Of a DNA stretch of 64,000 nt, positions 25,940 through 34,096 are shown in pieces. Position 1 is the first letter of the stretch. Each line of letters begins with the position of its first letter. The stretch is from DASWOJ01 sp964242415 (lineage in GTDB: Bacteria > Pseudomonadota > Alphaproteobacteria > Acetobacterales > Acetobacteraceae). The position numbers and the translations under genes are program-made. Location: assembly GCA_964242415.1 (NCBI GenBank), contig CAXTAT010000024.1:27886-91885 (forward strand). The letters are read 5' to 3'. The notes beneath the pieces were generated by a model. That model was given only the letters and a program-made list of their open reading frames with translations, did no database searches and was not told the origin of the DNA.

Positions 25940-28525
25940 ATGTCACCGCCCCACAGCGATCCCAGCCTGACCGGCGAAACGATCGAGCTCAGCAACTGCG
26001 ACCGCGAGCCGATCCACCTGCTGTCCACCATACAGCCCATCGGCTTCCTGGTGGCCGCATCGGCCGATTGGGTCATCGCCCGCCTGTCCGCCAACGCGCC
26101 GGACTGGCTGGGCCAATCGGTTGACGCCCTGCTGGGGTCCTCCTTGCGCACCCTGTTCAGCGCAGCCGCCCTGCATGCGCTGCGCAACCGCCTGGCGGTG
26201 CTGCGCGGCGACGACGCATCGGAGCGTGCCTTCGGCCTCCACCTGTTCGACATCGGCCCGGCGTTCGACGTCGCCATCCATCTGTCGGCTGGCAAGATCG
26301 TGCTGGAATGCGAGCCGAGCGACAGGGATGGCGACATGAACGCCGCCACCCTCGTCCGCTCGCTGATCTCGCGGCTGCAAACCACGGAGGCCATCAGCGA
26401 CTTCCACCGCGAGGCGGCGCGGCTGCTGCGGGGCCTGACCGGCTTCGACCGGGTGATGGTGTATAAGTTCGCCGCCGACGGCTCCGGCGAGGTCGTCGCC
26501 GAGGCGACCAGGCCCGGCATCCCGTCCTTCCTGGGGCTGCACTACCCGGCGTCCGACATCCCGAAGCAATCCCGCGCCCTGAGTGAGCGCAATTGGCTGC
26601 GCATCATCGCCGACATCTCGTCCGTGGGCGTGCCGATCGTGCCGCAGCTCGGGCCGGAGGGCGATCCGCTCGACCTGTCCATGAGCACCCTGCGCGCGGC
26701 GTCGCCGATCCACCTGGAATATCTGCGCAACATGGGCGTCGCCGCGTCCATGTCGGTCTCCATCCTGCGCCGCGGCAAGCTGTGGGGCCTGTTCGCCTGC
26801 CACCACCTGACCCCGCGCCGCATCAGCTGCCAGCGCCGTACTGCCGCCGAGCTGTTCGGCCAGACCTTCTCGCTGCTGCTGGAAAGCCGCGAGCAGGAGA
26901 TGGAGGCCGACTACGAAGCCCGCGCCCGCAAGCTGCACAACCAGCTCATGACGGCGATGGCGGCGGAGGCGTCCACCTTCGAGAACGTCTCCCGCCTCGT
27001 GGACGCCATGACCGACCTGATCCCCTACGACGGCATCGGGATCTGGGTCGAGGAGCAGGCGACGTTGAAGGGGACGACGCCGACACGGGAGGAGTTCCTC
27101 GGCCTGACCCGGTTTCTGAACCGCACCGGGGCCAGCAGCGTGTTCGCCACCAACGAGATCGGCAAGGTCTACGAACCCGGGCGGGACTTCCCTGAACGGG
27201 CAGCGGGCCTGCTCGCGATCCCGGTATCGCGCCCGCCGCGCGACTACATCGTGTTCTTCCGCCGCGAGGTCGCCCGCTCCGTCACCTGGGCCGGCAACCC
27301 GGACAAGTCGGTCACGGCCGGGCCGAACGGCATGCGCCTGACGCCGCGCAAAAGCTTCGACGCCTGGCAGGAGATCGTGCGCGGGCAATCCGTCCCCTGG
27401 ACGGATGCGGAGCTGCGGGTCGCAAACTCGCTGCGCACGACGCTGCTCGAGGTCATCGTGTACCTGGCCGACATCGCCGAAAAGGAGCGCCAGGGCGCTG
27501 CCGAGCGGCAGGAACTGCTGATCGCCGAGCTGAACCATCGCGTCCGCAACATCCTCGGCCTGACGCTCGGCCTGATCTCGCAAAGCCGTGCGGGGTCCAG
27601 CTCGGTCGAGGAGTTCGCCGCCGTGCTGGGCGGGCGGGTGCAGGCGCTGGCCCGCGCGCACGACCAGATCACCCAGGACCAGTGGGGTCCGGCGTCGCTG
27701 CGCACCGTTGTGGAGGCGGAGGCCGAGGCTTATGCCGGGGGCGCCCCGGGCGGCTCGAACGCGGGCGGCGGGACCGGCGTCCGCATCGGCAGCCCCAATG
27801 TCCTGCTGCGGCCGGATGCCTTCACCACCGTGGTGCTGGTGCTGCACGAGCTGATGACCAACTCCGCCAAGCACGGTGCCCTGCAGGGCGGCCAAGGGCA
27901 CGTGGACATCACCTGGACGCCGGACGCCTCGGGGCAGCTCGTCATCCAGTGGATCGAGAGCGGCGGGCCGCCGGTGCAGGCGCCGATCCGGCGCGGCTTC
28001 GGAACCACGATCATCGAACGCTCGATCCCGCACGACCTGAAGGGGGAAGCCACGATCAGGTTCCTGCCCGCCGGGTTGCGGGCGCGCTTCGTGATCCCCG
28101 CCGCCTACGTGGTGGCAGGCGGCCCAACCGCCGCGCATCCGGAGCCGCCTGCGCCAAGGTCGCCCGCACGCTTGTCCGGCGCCGTGCTCCTGGTCGAGGA
28201 CAACATCATCATTGCCCTGGACGCCGAGAGGATGCTGGCCAAGATGGGCGCCGCCCAGGTGGACGTTGCGGGCAGCGTCGCCGAAGCCCTCACCTCCATC
28301 AGCAGCCACCAGCCGGATTTCGCCGTGCTGGACGTCAACCTGGGCGGTGAGACGAGCTTCGCCGTCGCAACCCGGCTGCAGGAGCTCGGCGTCCCGCATG
28401 TCTTCGCCACAGGCTACGGCGAGGACGTGGCCTTCCCGCCGGAGCACGCGGGAACGCCGGTCGCCAAGAAGCCCTACTCGGTCGCGAGCCTGCAAGCGGT
28501 GGTCGCGGCGCTGGCCAAGCATTAG
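25940..28525 (+). CDS. bphP: Bacteriophytochrome: PAS-GAF-PHY photosensor fused to an HWE-type histidine kinase and a receiver domain
   Basis: A soluble red/far-red light sensor that binds biliverdin and signals by phosphotransfer. In the 861-aa product the PAS-like domain carries the candidate chromophore Cys20 (SNCDREPIH). The GAF domain has YPASDIPKQSRAL and SPIHLEYLRNMGVAASMS with ACHH. The PHY tongue carries the PRxSF motif (LTPRKSFDAW). The kinase is HWE-like: phospho-His533 in ELNHRVRNILGL and an N-box HELMTNSAKHGAL. The C-terminal receiver has LLVEDN and the phospho-acceptor Asp798 in AVLDVNLGG. The usual IQPHG near the PAS knot is IQPIG here. ATG 25940 is preferred over an in-frame GTG 24 bases earlier. 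No heme oxygenase or output partner lies nearby. Confidence 0.93.
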   Translation: MSPPHSDPSLTGETIELSNCDREPIHLLSTIQPIGFLVAASADWVIARLSANAPDWLGQSVDALLGSSLRTLFSAAALHALRNRLAVLRGDDASERAFGLHLFDIGPAFDVAIHLSAGKIVLECEPSDRDGDMNAATLVRSLISRLQTTEAISDFHREAARLLRGLTGFDRVMVYKFAADGSGEVVAEATRPGIPSFLGLHYPASDIPKQSRALSERNWLRIIADISSVGVPIVPQLGPEGDPLDLSMSTLRAASPIHLEYLRNMGVAASMSVSILRRGKLWGLFACHHLTPRRISCQRRTAAELFGQTFSLLLESREQEMEADYEARARKLHNQLMTAMAAEASTFENVSRLVDAMTDLIPYDGIGIWVEEQATLKGTTPTREEFLGLTRFLNRTGASSVFATNEIGKVYEPGRDFPERAAGLLAIPVSRPPRDYIVFFRREVARSVTWAGNPDKSVTAGPNGMRLTPRKSFDAWQEIVRGQSVPWTDAELRVANSLRTTLLEVIVYLADIAEKERQGAAERQELLIAELNHRVRNILGLTLGLISQSRAGSSSVEEFAAVLGGRVQALARAHDQITQDQWGPASLRTVVEAEAEAYAGGAPGGSNAGGGTGVRIGSPNVLLRPDAFTTVVLVLHELMTNSAKHGALQGGQGHVDITWTPDASGQLVIQWIESGGPPVQAPIRRGFGTTIIERSIPHDLKGEATIRFLPAGLRARFVIPAAYVVAGGPTAAHPEPPAPRSPARLSGAVLLVEDNIIIALDAERMLAKMGAAQVDVAGSVAEALTSISSHQPDFAVLDVNLGGETSFAVATRLQELGVPHVFATGYGEDVAFPPEHAGTPVAKKPYSVASLQAVVAALAKH

Positions 28526-28601
28526 CGCCGCGGAGTAGCCGCCTCCCTTCGGTACCGGCCGCATTGACCCGAACGCACCCACCGATCAAGCATCGCCCGA
28601 A

Positions 28602-28730
28602 CTCCCTCTCCCTCCGGGAGAGGGCTGGGGTGAGGGGGTCGGGCCAAGCCACGCCCCCAGTTCACCCGCATCAAACCGAAAGCACGGTGCCGCAAAACCC
28701 CCTCACCCCACCCCTCTCCCGCAGCAGAAA
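28602..28730. repeat. Dispersed inverted-arm repeat, family A, copy 6
   Basis: The left arm is 28602-28640 and the right arm (CCCCCTCACCCCACCCCTCT..) about 28698-28722, more diverged than in copy 4. It occupies most of the gap between the bacteriophytochrome gene and the sdh operon; the rest of that 336-base gap holds the sdh promoter region. Confidence 0.78.
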
Positions 28731-28801
28731 GAAGGGCAAGCCCGCCCCCCACCGCCCCAATCGCCGCGCCCCCTCGATTGCTGCACTGCATTGCAGTTTC
28801 G

Positions 28802-28830
28802 TTGACCCCGCCCAAGTCCGCCTGTACGAA
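28802..28830 (+). promoter_or_regulatory. Candidate sigma-70 promoter of the sdh operon
   Basis: TTGACC at 28802-28807 and TACGAA at 28825-28830 are separated by 17 bases and lie about 30 bases upstream of the sdhC ATG. The -35 is good and the -10 is weak, so this is a proposal only. Confidence 0.35.
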
Positions 28831-28861
28831 CCCCGGATTACCTTGGAGCCTAGATTCCCCC

Positions 28862-29299
28862 ATGAAGGACGTCCGTGACGCGCTGATGGTCGCCACGACC
28901 AGCGACGGCAAGCTGGTCCGCCGCCCGCTGTCGCCGCACCTGCAGGTCTATACGCCGCAGTTGACCAGCATCCTGTCGATCATGAACCGCGTGACCGGCA
29001 TCGCCACCTCGGTCGGCACCGCGATGCTGGTCTGGTGGCTGGTTGCCGCCTCGCAGGGGCCGGACTCCTACGCGACCGTGACCGGCTTCATCCGCTCCCC
29101 CATCGGTCTGTTCGTCATGTTCGGCTGGACGGCGGCGCTGTTCTACCACTTCTTCGCCGGCATCCGGCACCTGACCTGGGACGCCGGCTATGGTTACGAC
29201 CTGCCGCAGACCCATGCCAGCGGCTGGGCCACGGTGATCTCCACCGTGCTCAGCACCATCCTGGTTTGGGCGGCCGGACTTTGGATGATGAGGGGCTAG
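28862..29299 (+). CDS. sdhC: Succinate dehydrogenase cytochrome b556 subunit
   Basis: A membrane anchor of complex II that binds heme b and quinone. The 145-aa product has three membrane segments. RPLSPHLQVYTPQLTSILSI is the family opening, the quinone-site Ser/Arg region is SIMNRVTG, and FYHFFAGIRHLTWD holds the likely heme ligand His. It is the first gene of sdhCDAB, 5 bases before sdhD. ATG 28862 is chosen; an in-frame frame extends upstream but through non-coding sequence. Confidence 0.95.
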   Translation: MKDVRDALMVATTSDGKLVRRPLSPHLQVYTPQLTSILSIMNRVTGIATSVGTAMLVWWLVAASQGPDSYATVTGFIRSPIGLFVMFGWTAALFYHFFAGIRHLTWDAGYGYDLPQTHASGWATVISTVLSTILVWAAGLWMMRG

Positions 29300-29304
29300 G
29301 CGCC

Positions 29305-29703
29305 ATGCAGGAGAAGATCATCGTCGATGTCATGCGCAGCCAACTTGGCCGCGCGCGCGGGGTTGGCGCCGCGCACTCGGGCGTCCACCACTGGTATGTC
29401 GAGCGGATCACCAGCTACGCGCTGATCCCGCTCACCCTGTGGTTCATCTTCGCCGTGCTGCGCCTGGTGGGCGCGCCGCAGCAGGCCGTTGTCCGCTGGG
29501 CCGCGCACCCGGTCAACACCGTGCTGCTGCTCGCTCTGGTGGCGATCACGTTCCACCACATGCAGTTGGGTTTGCAGGTCGTCTATGAGGACTACATCCC
29601 GAACACCGCACGCAAGAACATGGCCATCCTGGGGACCAAGGCAATCGCCTTGCTTTTGGGCCTGCTGGGATCGGTTGCGGTGCTGAAAATGGCGTTGGCT
29701 TGA
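29305..29703 (+). CDS. sdhD: Succinate dehydrogenase hydrophobic membrane anchor subunit
   Basis: The second membrane anchor of complex II. The 132-aa product has SGVHHWYVERITSYALIPL at the start and VAITFHHMQLGLQVVYEDYI, with the heme-ligand His and quinone-site Tyr/Asp region; there are three hydrophobic helices. It is translated from ATG 29305 and is part of sdhCDAB. The 53-base gap to sdhA contains a small GC hairpin (29725-29740, GGGCGC/GCGCCC). Confidence 0.95.
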   Translation: MQEKIIVDVMRSQLGRARGVGAAHSGVHHWYVERITSYALIPLTLWFIFAVLRLVGAPQQAVVRWAAHPVNTVLLLALVAITFHHMQLGLQVVYEDYIPNTARKNMAILGTKAIALLLGLLGSVAVLKMALA

Positions 29704-29756
29704 CTATATCTGGCTGATCACTCCGGGCGCCCGAGCGCCCCTGCAAGGCGAGCAAT

Positions 29757-31568
29757 ATGAACGCGATAACGATGCCGGCGGCACGTTCCTACAACGTCAT
29801 CGACCACACGTATGACGTGGTGGTGGTGGGCGCCGGCGGTGCCGGGCTGCGGGCCACGCTGGGCATGGGCGCGGCCGGGCTGAAGACCGCCTGCCTGACC
29901 AAGGTGTTCCCCACCCGCAGCCACACCGTCGCGGCGCAGGGCGGCATCGGCGCTGCGCTGGGCAACATGGGCGAGGACGACTGGCGCTGGCACATGTACG
30001 ACACCGTGAAGGGGTCGGACTGGCTCGGCGATCAGGACGCCATCGAGTATATGTGCCGCGAGGCGATCCCAGCCGTCTATGAGCTGGAGCACTACGGCGT
30101 GCCGTTCAGCCGCACCGAGGACGGCCGCATCTACCAGCGCCCGTTCGGCGGCCACATGAAGGAGTACGGCAAGACCCCGGCCATGCGCGCCTGCGCCGCC
30201 GCCGACCGCACCGGCCACGCCATCCTGCACACGCTGTACCAGCAAAGCCTGAAGCACGAGGTCGAGTTCTTCGTCGAGTACATCGCGCTCGACCTGATCA
30301 TGGACGAGGAGGGCGCCTGCCGCGGCGTGATGGCCTGGTGCCTGGAGGACGGCTCGATGCACCGCTTCCGCGCGCAGTCGGTCGTGCTGGCGACGGGCGG
30401 CTATGGCCGCGCCTATTTCTCCTGCACCTCGGCGCACACCTGCACCGGCGACGGCAATGGCATGGCCATCCGCGCCGGCATCCCCATGCAGGACATGGAG
30501 TTCGTGCAGTTCCACCCGACCGGCATCTACGGCTCTGGCTGCCTGATCACCGAGGGCTCTCGTGGTGAGGGCGGCTATCTCACCAACTCCGAGGGCGAGC
30601 GCTTCATGGAGCGTTACGCTCCGACCGCCAAGGACCTCGCCAGCCGCGACGTGGTCTCCCGCTCGATGACGTTGGAGATAAACGCCGGGCGTGGCGTCGG
30701 CCCCAACAAGGACCACATCAACCTGCACCTGGAGCATCTGGGCGCTGACCTGTTGCACGAGCGCCTGCCCGGCATCAGCGAAACCGCCAAGGTGTTCGCC
30801 GGCGTGGACGTGACCAAGGAGCCGATCCCCGTGCTGCCGACCGTGCATTACAACATGGGCGGCATCCCTACGAACTACCGCACCGAGGTGCTGCGCCCCA
30901 CCGCCCGCGACCCGGACGCCGTCGTGCCTGGCCTGATGGCGGTCGGCGAGGCCGCCTGTGTCTCCGTGCATGGCGCGAACCGCCTGGGCACCAACTCGCT
31001 GCTGGACCTCGTGGTGTTCGGCCGCGCCGCCGCGCACCGGGCGGGCGAAATCCTGAAGCCCGGCGCCAGCCAGGCCCCGCTGCCGGCCCGCGCCGGCGAG
31101 GCGACGCTGGACCGCTTCGACCGCACCCGCAACGCCAGCGGCGGCACCAAGGTGTCGGCCATGCGGTTCGACCTGCAGAAGGTCATGCAGTCCCATGCGG
31201 CAGTGTACCGCAACAGCGAGAGCCTCAAGGAAGGCGTCGCCAAGATGAAGACGCTATGGTCCGGCATGGCCGACATGCAGGTCAGCGACCGCAGCCTGAT
31301 CTGGAATACCGACCTGCTGGAGGCCCTGGAGTTCGACAACCTGATGGGCAATGCCATGACCACCATGGTGTCCGCCGAGAACCGGCATGAGAGCCGCGGC
31401 GCCCACGCCCACGACGACTACCCGGACCGCGACGACGGCGAGTGGATGAAGCACACCCTGGCCTGGTGCGACACCCAGGGCAAGGTGGACCTGGGCTACC
31501 GCGAGGTGAAGATGCAGACCCTCACCAACGAGGTCAGCGTGTTCCCGCCGAAGAAGCGCGTTTACTGA
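29757..31568 (+). CDS. sdhA: Succinate dehydrogenase flavoprotein subunit
   Basis: Oxidises succinate to fumarate and passes electrons to SdhB, on the cytoplasmic side of the inner membrane. The 603-aa product has the FAD-binding VVVGAGGAGLRATLGM, the covalently flavinylated His56 in RSHTVAAQGGIGA, QFHPTGIYGSGCLITEGSRGEGG with the active-site residues, and the late HGANRLGTNSLLDLVVFG. The full length and all hallmarks are present. Confidence 0.98.
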   Translation: MNAITMPAARSYNVIDHTYDVVVVGAGGAGLRATLGMGAAGLKTACLTKVFPTRSHTVAAQGGIGAALGNMGEDDWRWHMYDTVKGSDWLGDQDAIEYMCREAIPAVYELEHYGVPFSRTEDGRIYQRPFGGHMKEYGKTPAMRACAAADRTGHAILHTLYQQSLKHEVEFFVEYIALDLIMDEEGACRGVMAWCLEDGSMHRFRAQSVVLATGGYGRAYFSCTSAHTCTGDGNGMAIRAGIPMQDMEFVQFHPTGIYGSGCLITEGSRGEGGYLTNSEGERFMERYAPTAKDLASRDVVSRSMTLEINAGRGVGPNKDHINLHLEHLGADLLHERLPGISETAKVFAGVDVTKEPIPVLPTVHYNMGGIPTNYRTEVLRPTARDPDAVVPGLMAVGEAACVSVHGANRLGTNSLLDLVVFGRAAAHRAGEILKPGASQAPLPARAGEATLDRFDRTRNASGGTKVSAMRFDLQKVMQSHAAVYRNSESLKEGVAKMKTLWSGMADMQVSDRSLIWNTDLLEALEFDNLMGNAMTTMVSAENRHESRGAHAHDDYPDRDDGEWMKHTLAWCDTQGKVDLGYREVKMQTLTNEVSVFPPKKRVY

Positions 31569-31597
31569 TCCTCAGACCCTAAAGGGCTACAGAAGAC

Positions 31598-32380
31598 ATG
31601 GCCGTTTTCACGCTGCCGAAGAACAGCAAGGTGGGAAAGGGCACGACCTACAAGGCCGCGCCCGGCGCCACCCGCACCAAGCAGTTCAACATCTACCGCT
31701 GGAACCCCGATGACGGGCAGAACCCGCACATCGACACCTACGAGCTGGACATGGACAAGGTCGGGCCAATGGTGCTCGACGCGCTGATCTACATCAAGAA
31801 CGAGGTCGATCCGACCCTGACCTTCCGCCGGTCCTGCCGGGAAGGCATCTGCGGCTCCTGCTCGATGAACATCGACGGCGGCAACACGCTTGCCTGCCTC
31901 AAGGCGCACGACGAGATCGACGGCGCCATCCGCATCTACCCCTTGCCGCACATGGCGGTGGTAAAGGACCTGGTACCCGACCTGTCCCAAGCCTACGCCC
32001 AGCTCCGCAGCATCGAGCCGTGGCTCAAGTCCGACACCCCGCCGCCGCCCGACGCCGAACGCCGCCAGAGCAAGGAGGAGCGCAGCAAGCTCGACGGCAT
32101 GTGGGAGTGCATCCTGTGCTTCTGCTGCACCACGTCCTGCCCGAGCTACTGGTGGAACGGCGACCGCTATCTCGGCCCGGCCGTGCTGCTACAGGCTTAC
32201 CGCTGGATTGCCGACAGCCGCGACGAGGCGACCGGCGACCGGCTGGACGCGCTGGAAGACCCCTACAAGCTCTATCGCTGCCACACCATCATGAACTGCA
32301 CGCAGACGTGCCCGAAGGGCCTGAACCCGGCCAAGGCCATCGGCGAGATCAAGCAGCTCCTGGTGGACCGCAAGGGCTGA
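31598..32380 (+). CDS. sdhB: Succinate dehydrogenase iron-sulfur subunit
   Basis: Relays electrons from SdhA to quinone through three iron-sulfur clusters. The 260-aa product has the 2Fe-2S ligands in CREGICGSCSMNI..LAC, and the 4Fe-4S and 3Fe-4S ligands in CILCFCCTTSCPSYWW and CHTIMNCTQTCPKGLNPAKA. It is the last gene of sdhCDAB. A phosphatase-like gene follows after 18 bases on the same strand and may be read with the operon. Confidence 0.98.
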   Translation: MAVFTLPKNSKVGKGTTYKAAPGATRTKQFNIYRWNPDDGQNPHIDTYELDMDKVGPMVLDALIYIKNEVDPTLTFRRSCREGICGSCSMNIDGGNTLACLKAHDEIDGAIRIYPLPHMAVVKDLVPDLSQAYAQLRSIEPWLKSDTPPPPDAERRQSKEERSKLDGMWECILCFCCTTSCPSYWWNGDRYLGPAVLLQAYRWIADSRDEATGDRLDALEDPYKLYRCHTIMNCTQTCPKGLNPAKAIGEIKQLLVDRKG

Positions 32381-32398
32381 CCCTGCCACAAGGCGCCC

Positions 32399-33064
32399 AT
32401 GGCCTTCATCGGTGACCTGAACACCCCACGCGGCCGCATCGCCGCGTGGGGCGACAGCCTGTTGGTGGACCACGCCGTGTTCCGCTCGGTGTGGACCAAC
32501 TTGGCGGAGGTGGTGCCCGGCAAGCTGTACCGCTCCAACCACCCCACCCCAGGGCACCTGGCGGCGGCCACCCGGCGCTATGGCCTCAAAACCCTGGTCA
32601 ACCTGCGCGGCCATCGGAAATGCGGATCGGACGCCCTGTCGCGTGAGGCCGCCGCCCGCCTGGGCCTGCAGCACATCGACATGGCGTTCGAAAGCCGCGG
32701 CGCACCGCACCGCGACCGCATCCTACGCTTTGCCGACATCTACGCCACCCTACGCACCCCGGCCCTGATGCACTGCAAGTCCGGCGCCGACCGGGCTGGC
32801 CTGGCCTCGGGCCTGGCCATCATGTTCGAGGGCGGGCAGACGGCGGACGCGCTCAAGCAGCTATCCTGGCGCTTCGGCCACTGGAAAAGCGCGCGCACCG
32901 GAGTGCTGGATGCGTTCTTCGTGCGCTATGCCATGGACGCCGAGGGACGCATCCCGTTCCTGGACTGGGTGCGGACCGAGTACGACGAGCATGCCCTGAA
33001 GCGTGACTTCATGGCCGGCGGCCTGGCCAGCTTCGTCACCGACCAGGTGCTGCGGCGGGAGTAG
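32399..33064 (+). CDS. CX5R protein-tyrosine/dual-specificity phosphatase-like protein
   Basis: Probably a cysteine-dependent phosphatase; the substrate is unknown. The 221-aa product has the P-loop HCKSGADRAG with nucleophile Cys126 and Arg132, preceded by LYRSNHPTPGHLAAA and LVNLRGHRKCGSD (a general acid Asp or Glu could lie in these loops). There are no membrane segments or signal peptide. It lies 18 bases after sdhB, so it is probably part of the sdh transcript. A link to respiratory control is conceivable but unproven. Related proteins are found in alphaproteobacteria as a tyrosine phosphatase family. Confidence 0.85.
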   Translation: MAFIGDLNTPRGRIAAWGDSLLVDHAVFRSVWTNLAEVVPGKLYRSNHPTPGHLAAATRRYGLKTLVNLRGHRKCGSDALSREAAARLGLQHIDMAFESRGAPHRDRILRFADIYATLRTPALMHCKSGADRAGLASGLAIMFEGGQTADALKQLSWRFGHWKSARTGVLDAFFVRYAMDAEGRIPFLDWVRTEYDEHALKRDFMAGGLASFVTDQVLRRE

Positions 33065-33076
33065 GCCCGGCCCCCC

Positions 33077-33709
33077 CTACGCCGCGCGGGTCAACCGCTT
33101 CAGGAATGCCGAAACCCGGTGCCGGCGCATCTCATACCGCGCCTTGTCGTCCGTGGTCATCCAGTTGAGCTGCACGACATAGCGTCGCCCGACGAACTGC
33201 TTGTGGCCGTGCCAGGTCGTGGGACCGTTGGGGAACACCAGCAGCGTGCCGTTCACCGGCGGCACCTCGACGGCATAGTCATCCAGGCTGTCAGGGCTGC
33301 GGAGCAGGCGCAGGCAACCGTCCTGCCGCGCCCAGTCCGCCGTCTCCGGGTTGAGGTACAACAGCACCGTGACCCGCTTGGCCGTGCTGTCGCAGTGGAT
33401 GCGGCCGTCCTTCTCCCGCGACTGCCCGCGCAACGTCACCATCGTCGGGGCATCCGCCAGGTCGAGGCCGAACTTGCCCGCAATGGCGGCACGGAACCGC
33501 GGTCCCTCCAGCTCCTGCATCAGGGCCGCCGCCGCAGGTCCGAGCCGCAGCCCCTCCGTCGGGAACGAGCCACCCTTGCTTAGCGCCGGCAGTCCCTCCA
33601 CAACCGCCGCCAGCGAGGCAGGCGGGACGAAGCTACGTGCGACGATATGGGTGAACGGGTCTTCAGCGACGGGCGTTGCCGCAAGCCCAACATAATCAAG
33701 GTCGATCAT
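33077..33709 (-). CDS. 2-oxoglutarate/Fe(II)-dependent oxygenase superfamily protein
   Basis: A soluble jelly-roll oxygenase of the prolyl-4-hydroxylase-like type. The 210-aa product has the metal-binding HCDSTAKRVTVLLYLN (H-x-D), followed by RLLRSPDSLDDYAVEVPP, PVNGTLLVFPNGPTTWHGH (distal His) and the 2-oxoglutarate-binding Arg in FVGRRYVVQLNW. The substrate is unknown; related proteins in proteobacteria are often near polysaccharide or stress genes. It converges with the phosphatase gene (12-base gap). Confidence 0.86.
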   Translation of the reverse strand: MIDLDYVGLAATPVAEDPFTHIVARSFVPPASLAAVVEGLPALSKGGSFPTEGLRLGPAAAALMQELEGPRFRAAIAGKFGLDLADAPTMVTLRGQSREKDGRIHCDSTAKRVTVLLYLNPETADWARQDGCLRLLRSPDSLDDYAVEVPPVNGTLLVFPNGPTTWHGHKQFVGRRYVVQLNWMTTDDKARYEMRRHRVSAFLKRLTRAA

Positions 33710-33752
33710 GACCCCGATCTAGCCCGGCCCCCGCCTCAACTCAATCGGTGCG

Positions 33753-33983
33753 TCAGGTGCGGGGATCGCGGCTGGTATGCAGGATGCCGGTCGTGGCAAG
33801 GAACTGGGCGCACCTCAACTGGCCATCGCAGCAGGGCGCCGGAGCGGTCGTCATGGCGACACGCGACAGGCCCGGCTTGGCGCAGGTGTATAACTGTTTC
33901 GTCACAGGTGACTGGAATTCGACCGCCATAGCGGGCGAACCAAGCATTAAAGCCAGCGCCGCGGAAGCCAGGACCGTCTTCAT
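33753..33983 (-). CDS. Small exported cysteine-containing protein, 76 aa
   Basis: Not recognised as a named family. A good signal peptide, MKTVLASAALALMLGSPAMA, is followed by about 55 residues with three or four Cys (YTCAKPG, APCCDGQLRC) that could form disulfides in the periplasm. ATG 33983 is chosen because it opens the signal peptide; two ATGs 3 and 5 codons upstream are alternatives. The gene lies 43 bases upstream of the oxygenase gene on the same strand, and is divergent from zapE. Confidence 0.7.
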   Translation of the reverse strand: MKTVLASAALALMLGSPAMAVEFQSPVTKQLYTCAKPGLSRVAMTTAPAPCCDGQLRCAQFLATTGILHTSRDPRT

Positions 33984-34096
33984 GCTCTGCATCCCCATCG
34001 GATCGCAACACTCTGACAAACCAACGTGCCGGCCTAGCACTGGATCACATGCTCCCGATTCATTGATGTGGCGGCAATGCATCACTGGAAAGAAAT

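Noticed and set aside
25449..25946. 165-codon minus-strand frame upstream of the bacteriophytochrome gene
   Set aside because: It runs through the solitary family A repeat and irregular non-coding sequence and shows no family similarity or plausible start.
25943..28582. Very long open frame (879 codons) antisense to the bacteriophytochrome gene
   Set aside because: It mirrors the sense gene, is rich in Gly/His/Gln/Arg with no recognisable motif, and arises from the strong GC third-position bias. The same applies to antisense frames at 60838-63600, 2482-3627, 29718-31196 and 47353-49734.
29725..29740. GC hairpin between sdhD and sdhA as a terminator
   Set aside because: The stem is only six pairs with no T-run, and it lies inside an operon whose genes must be expressed together; at most it could tune mRNA stability.
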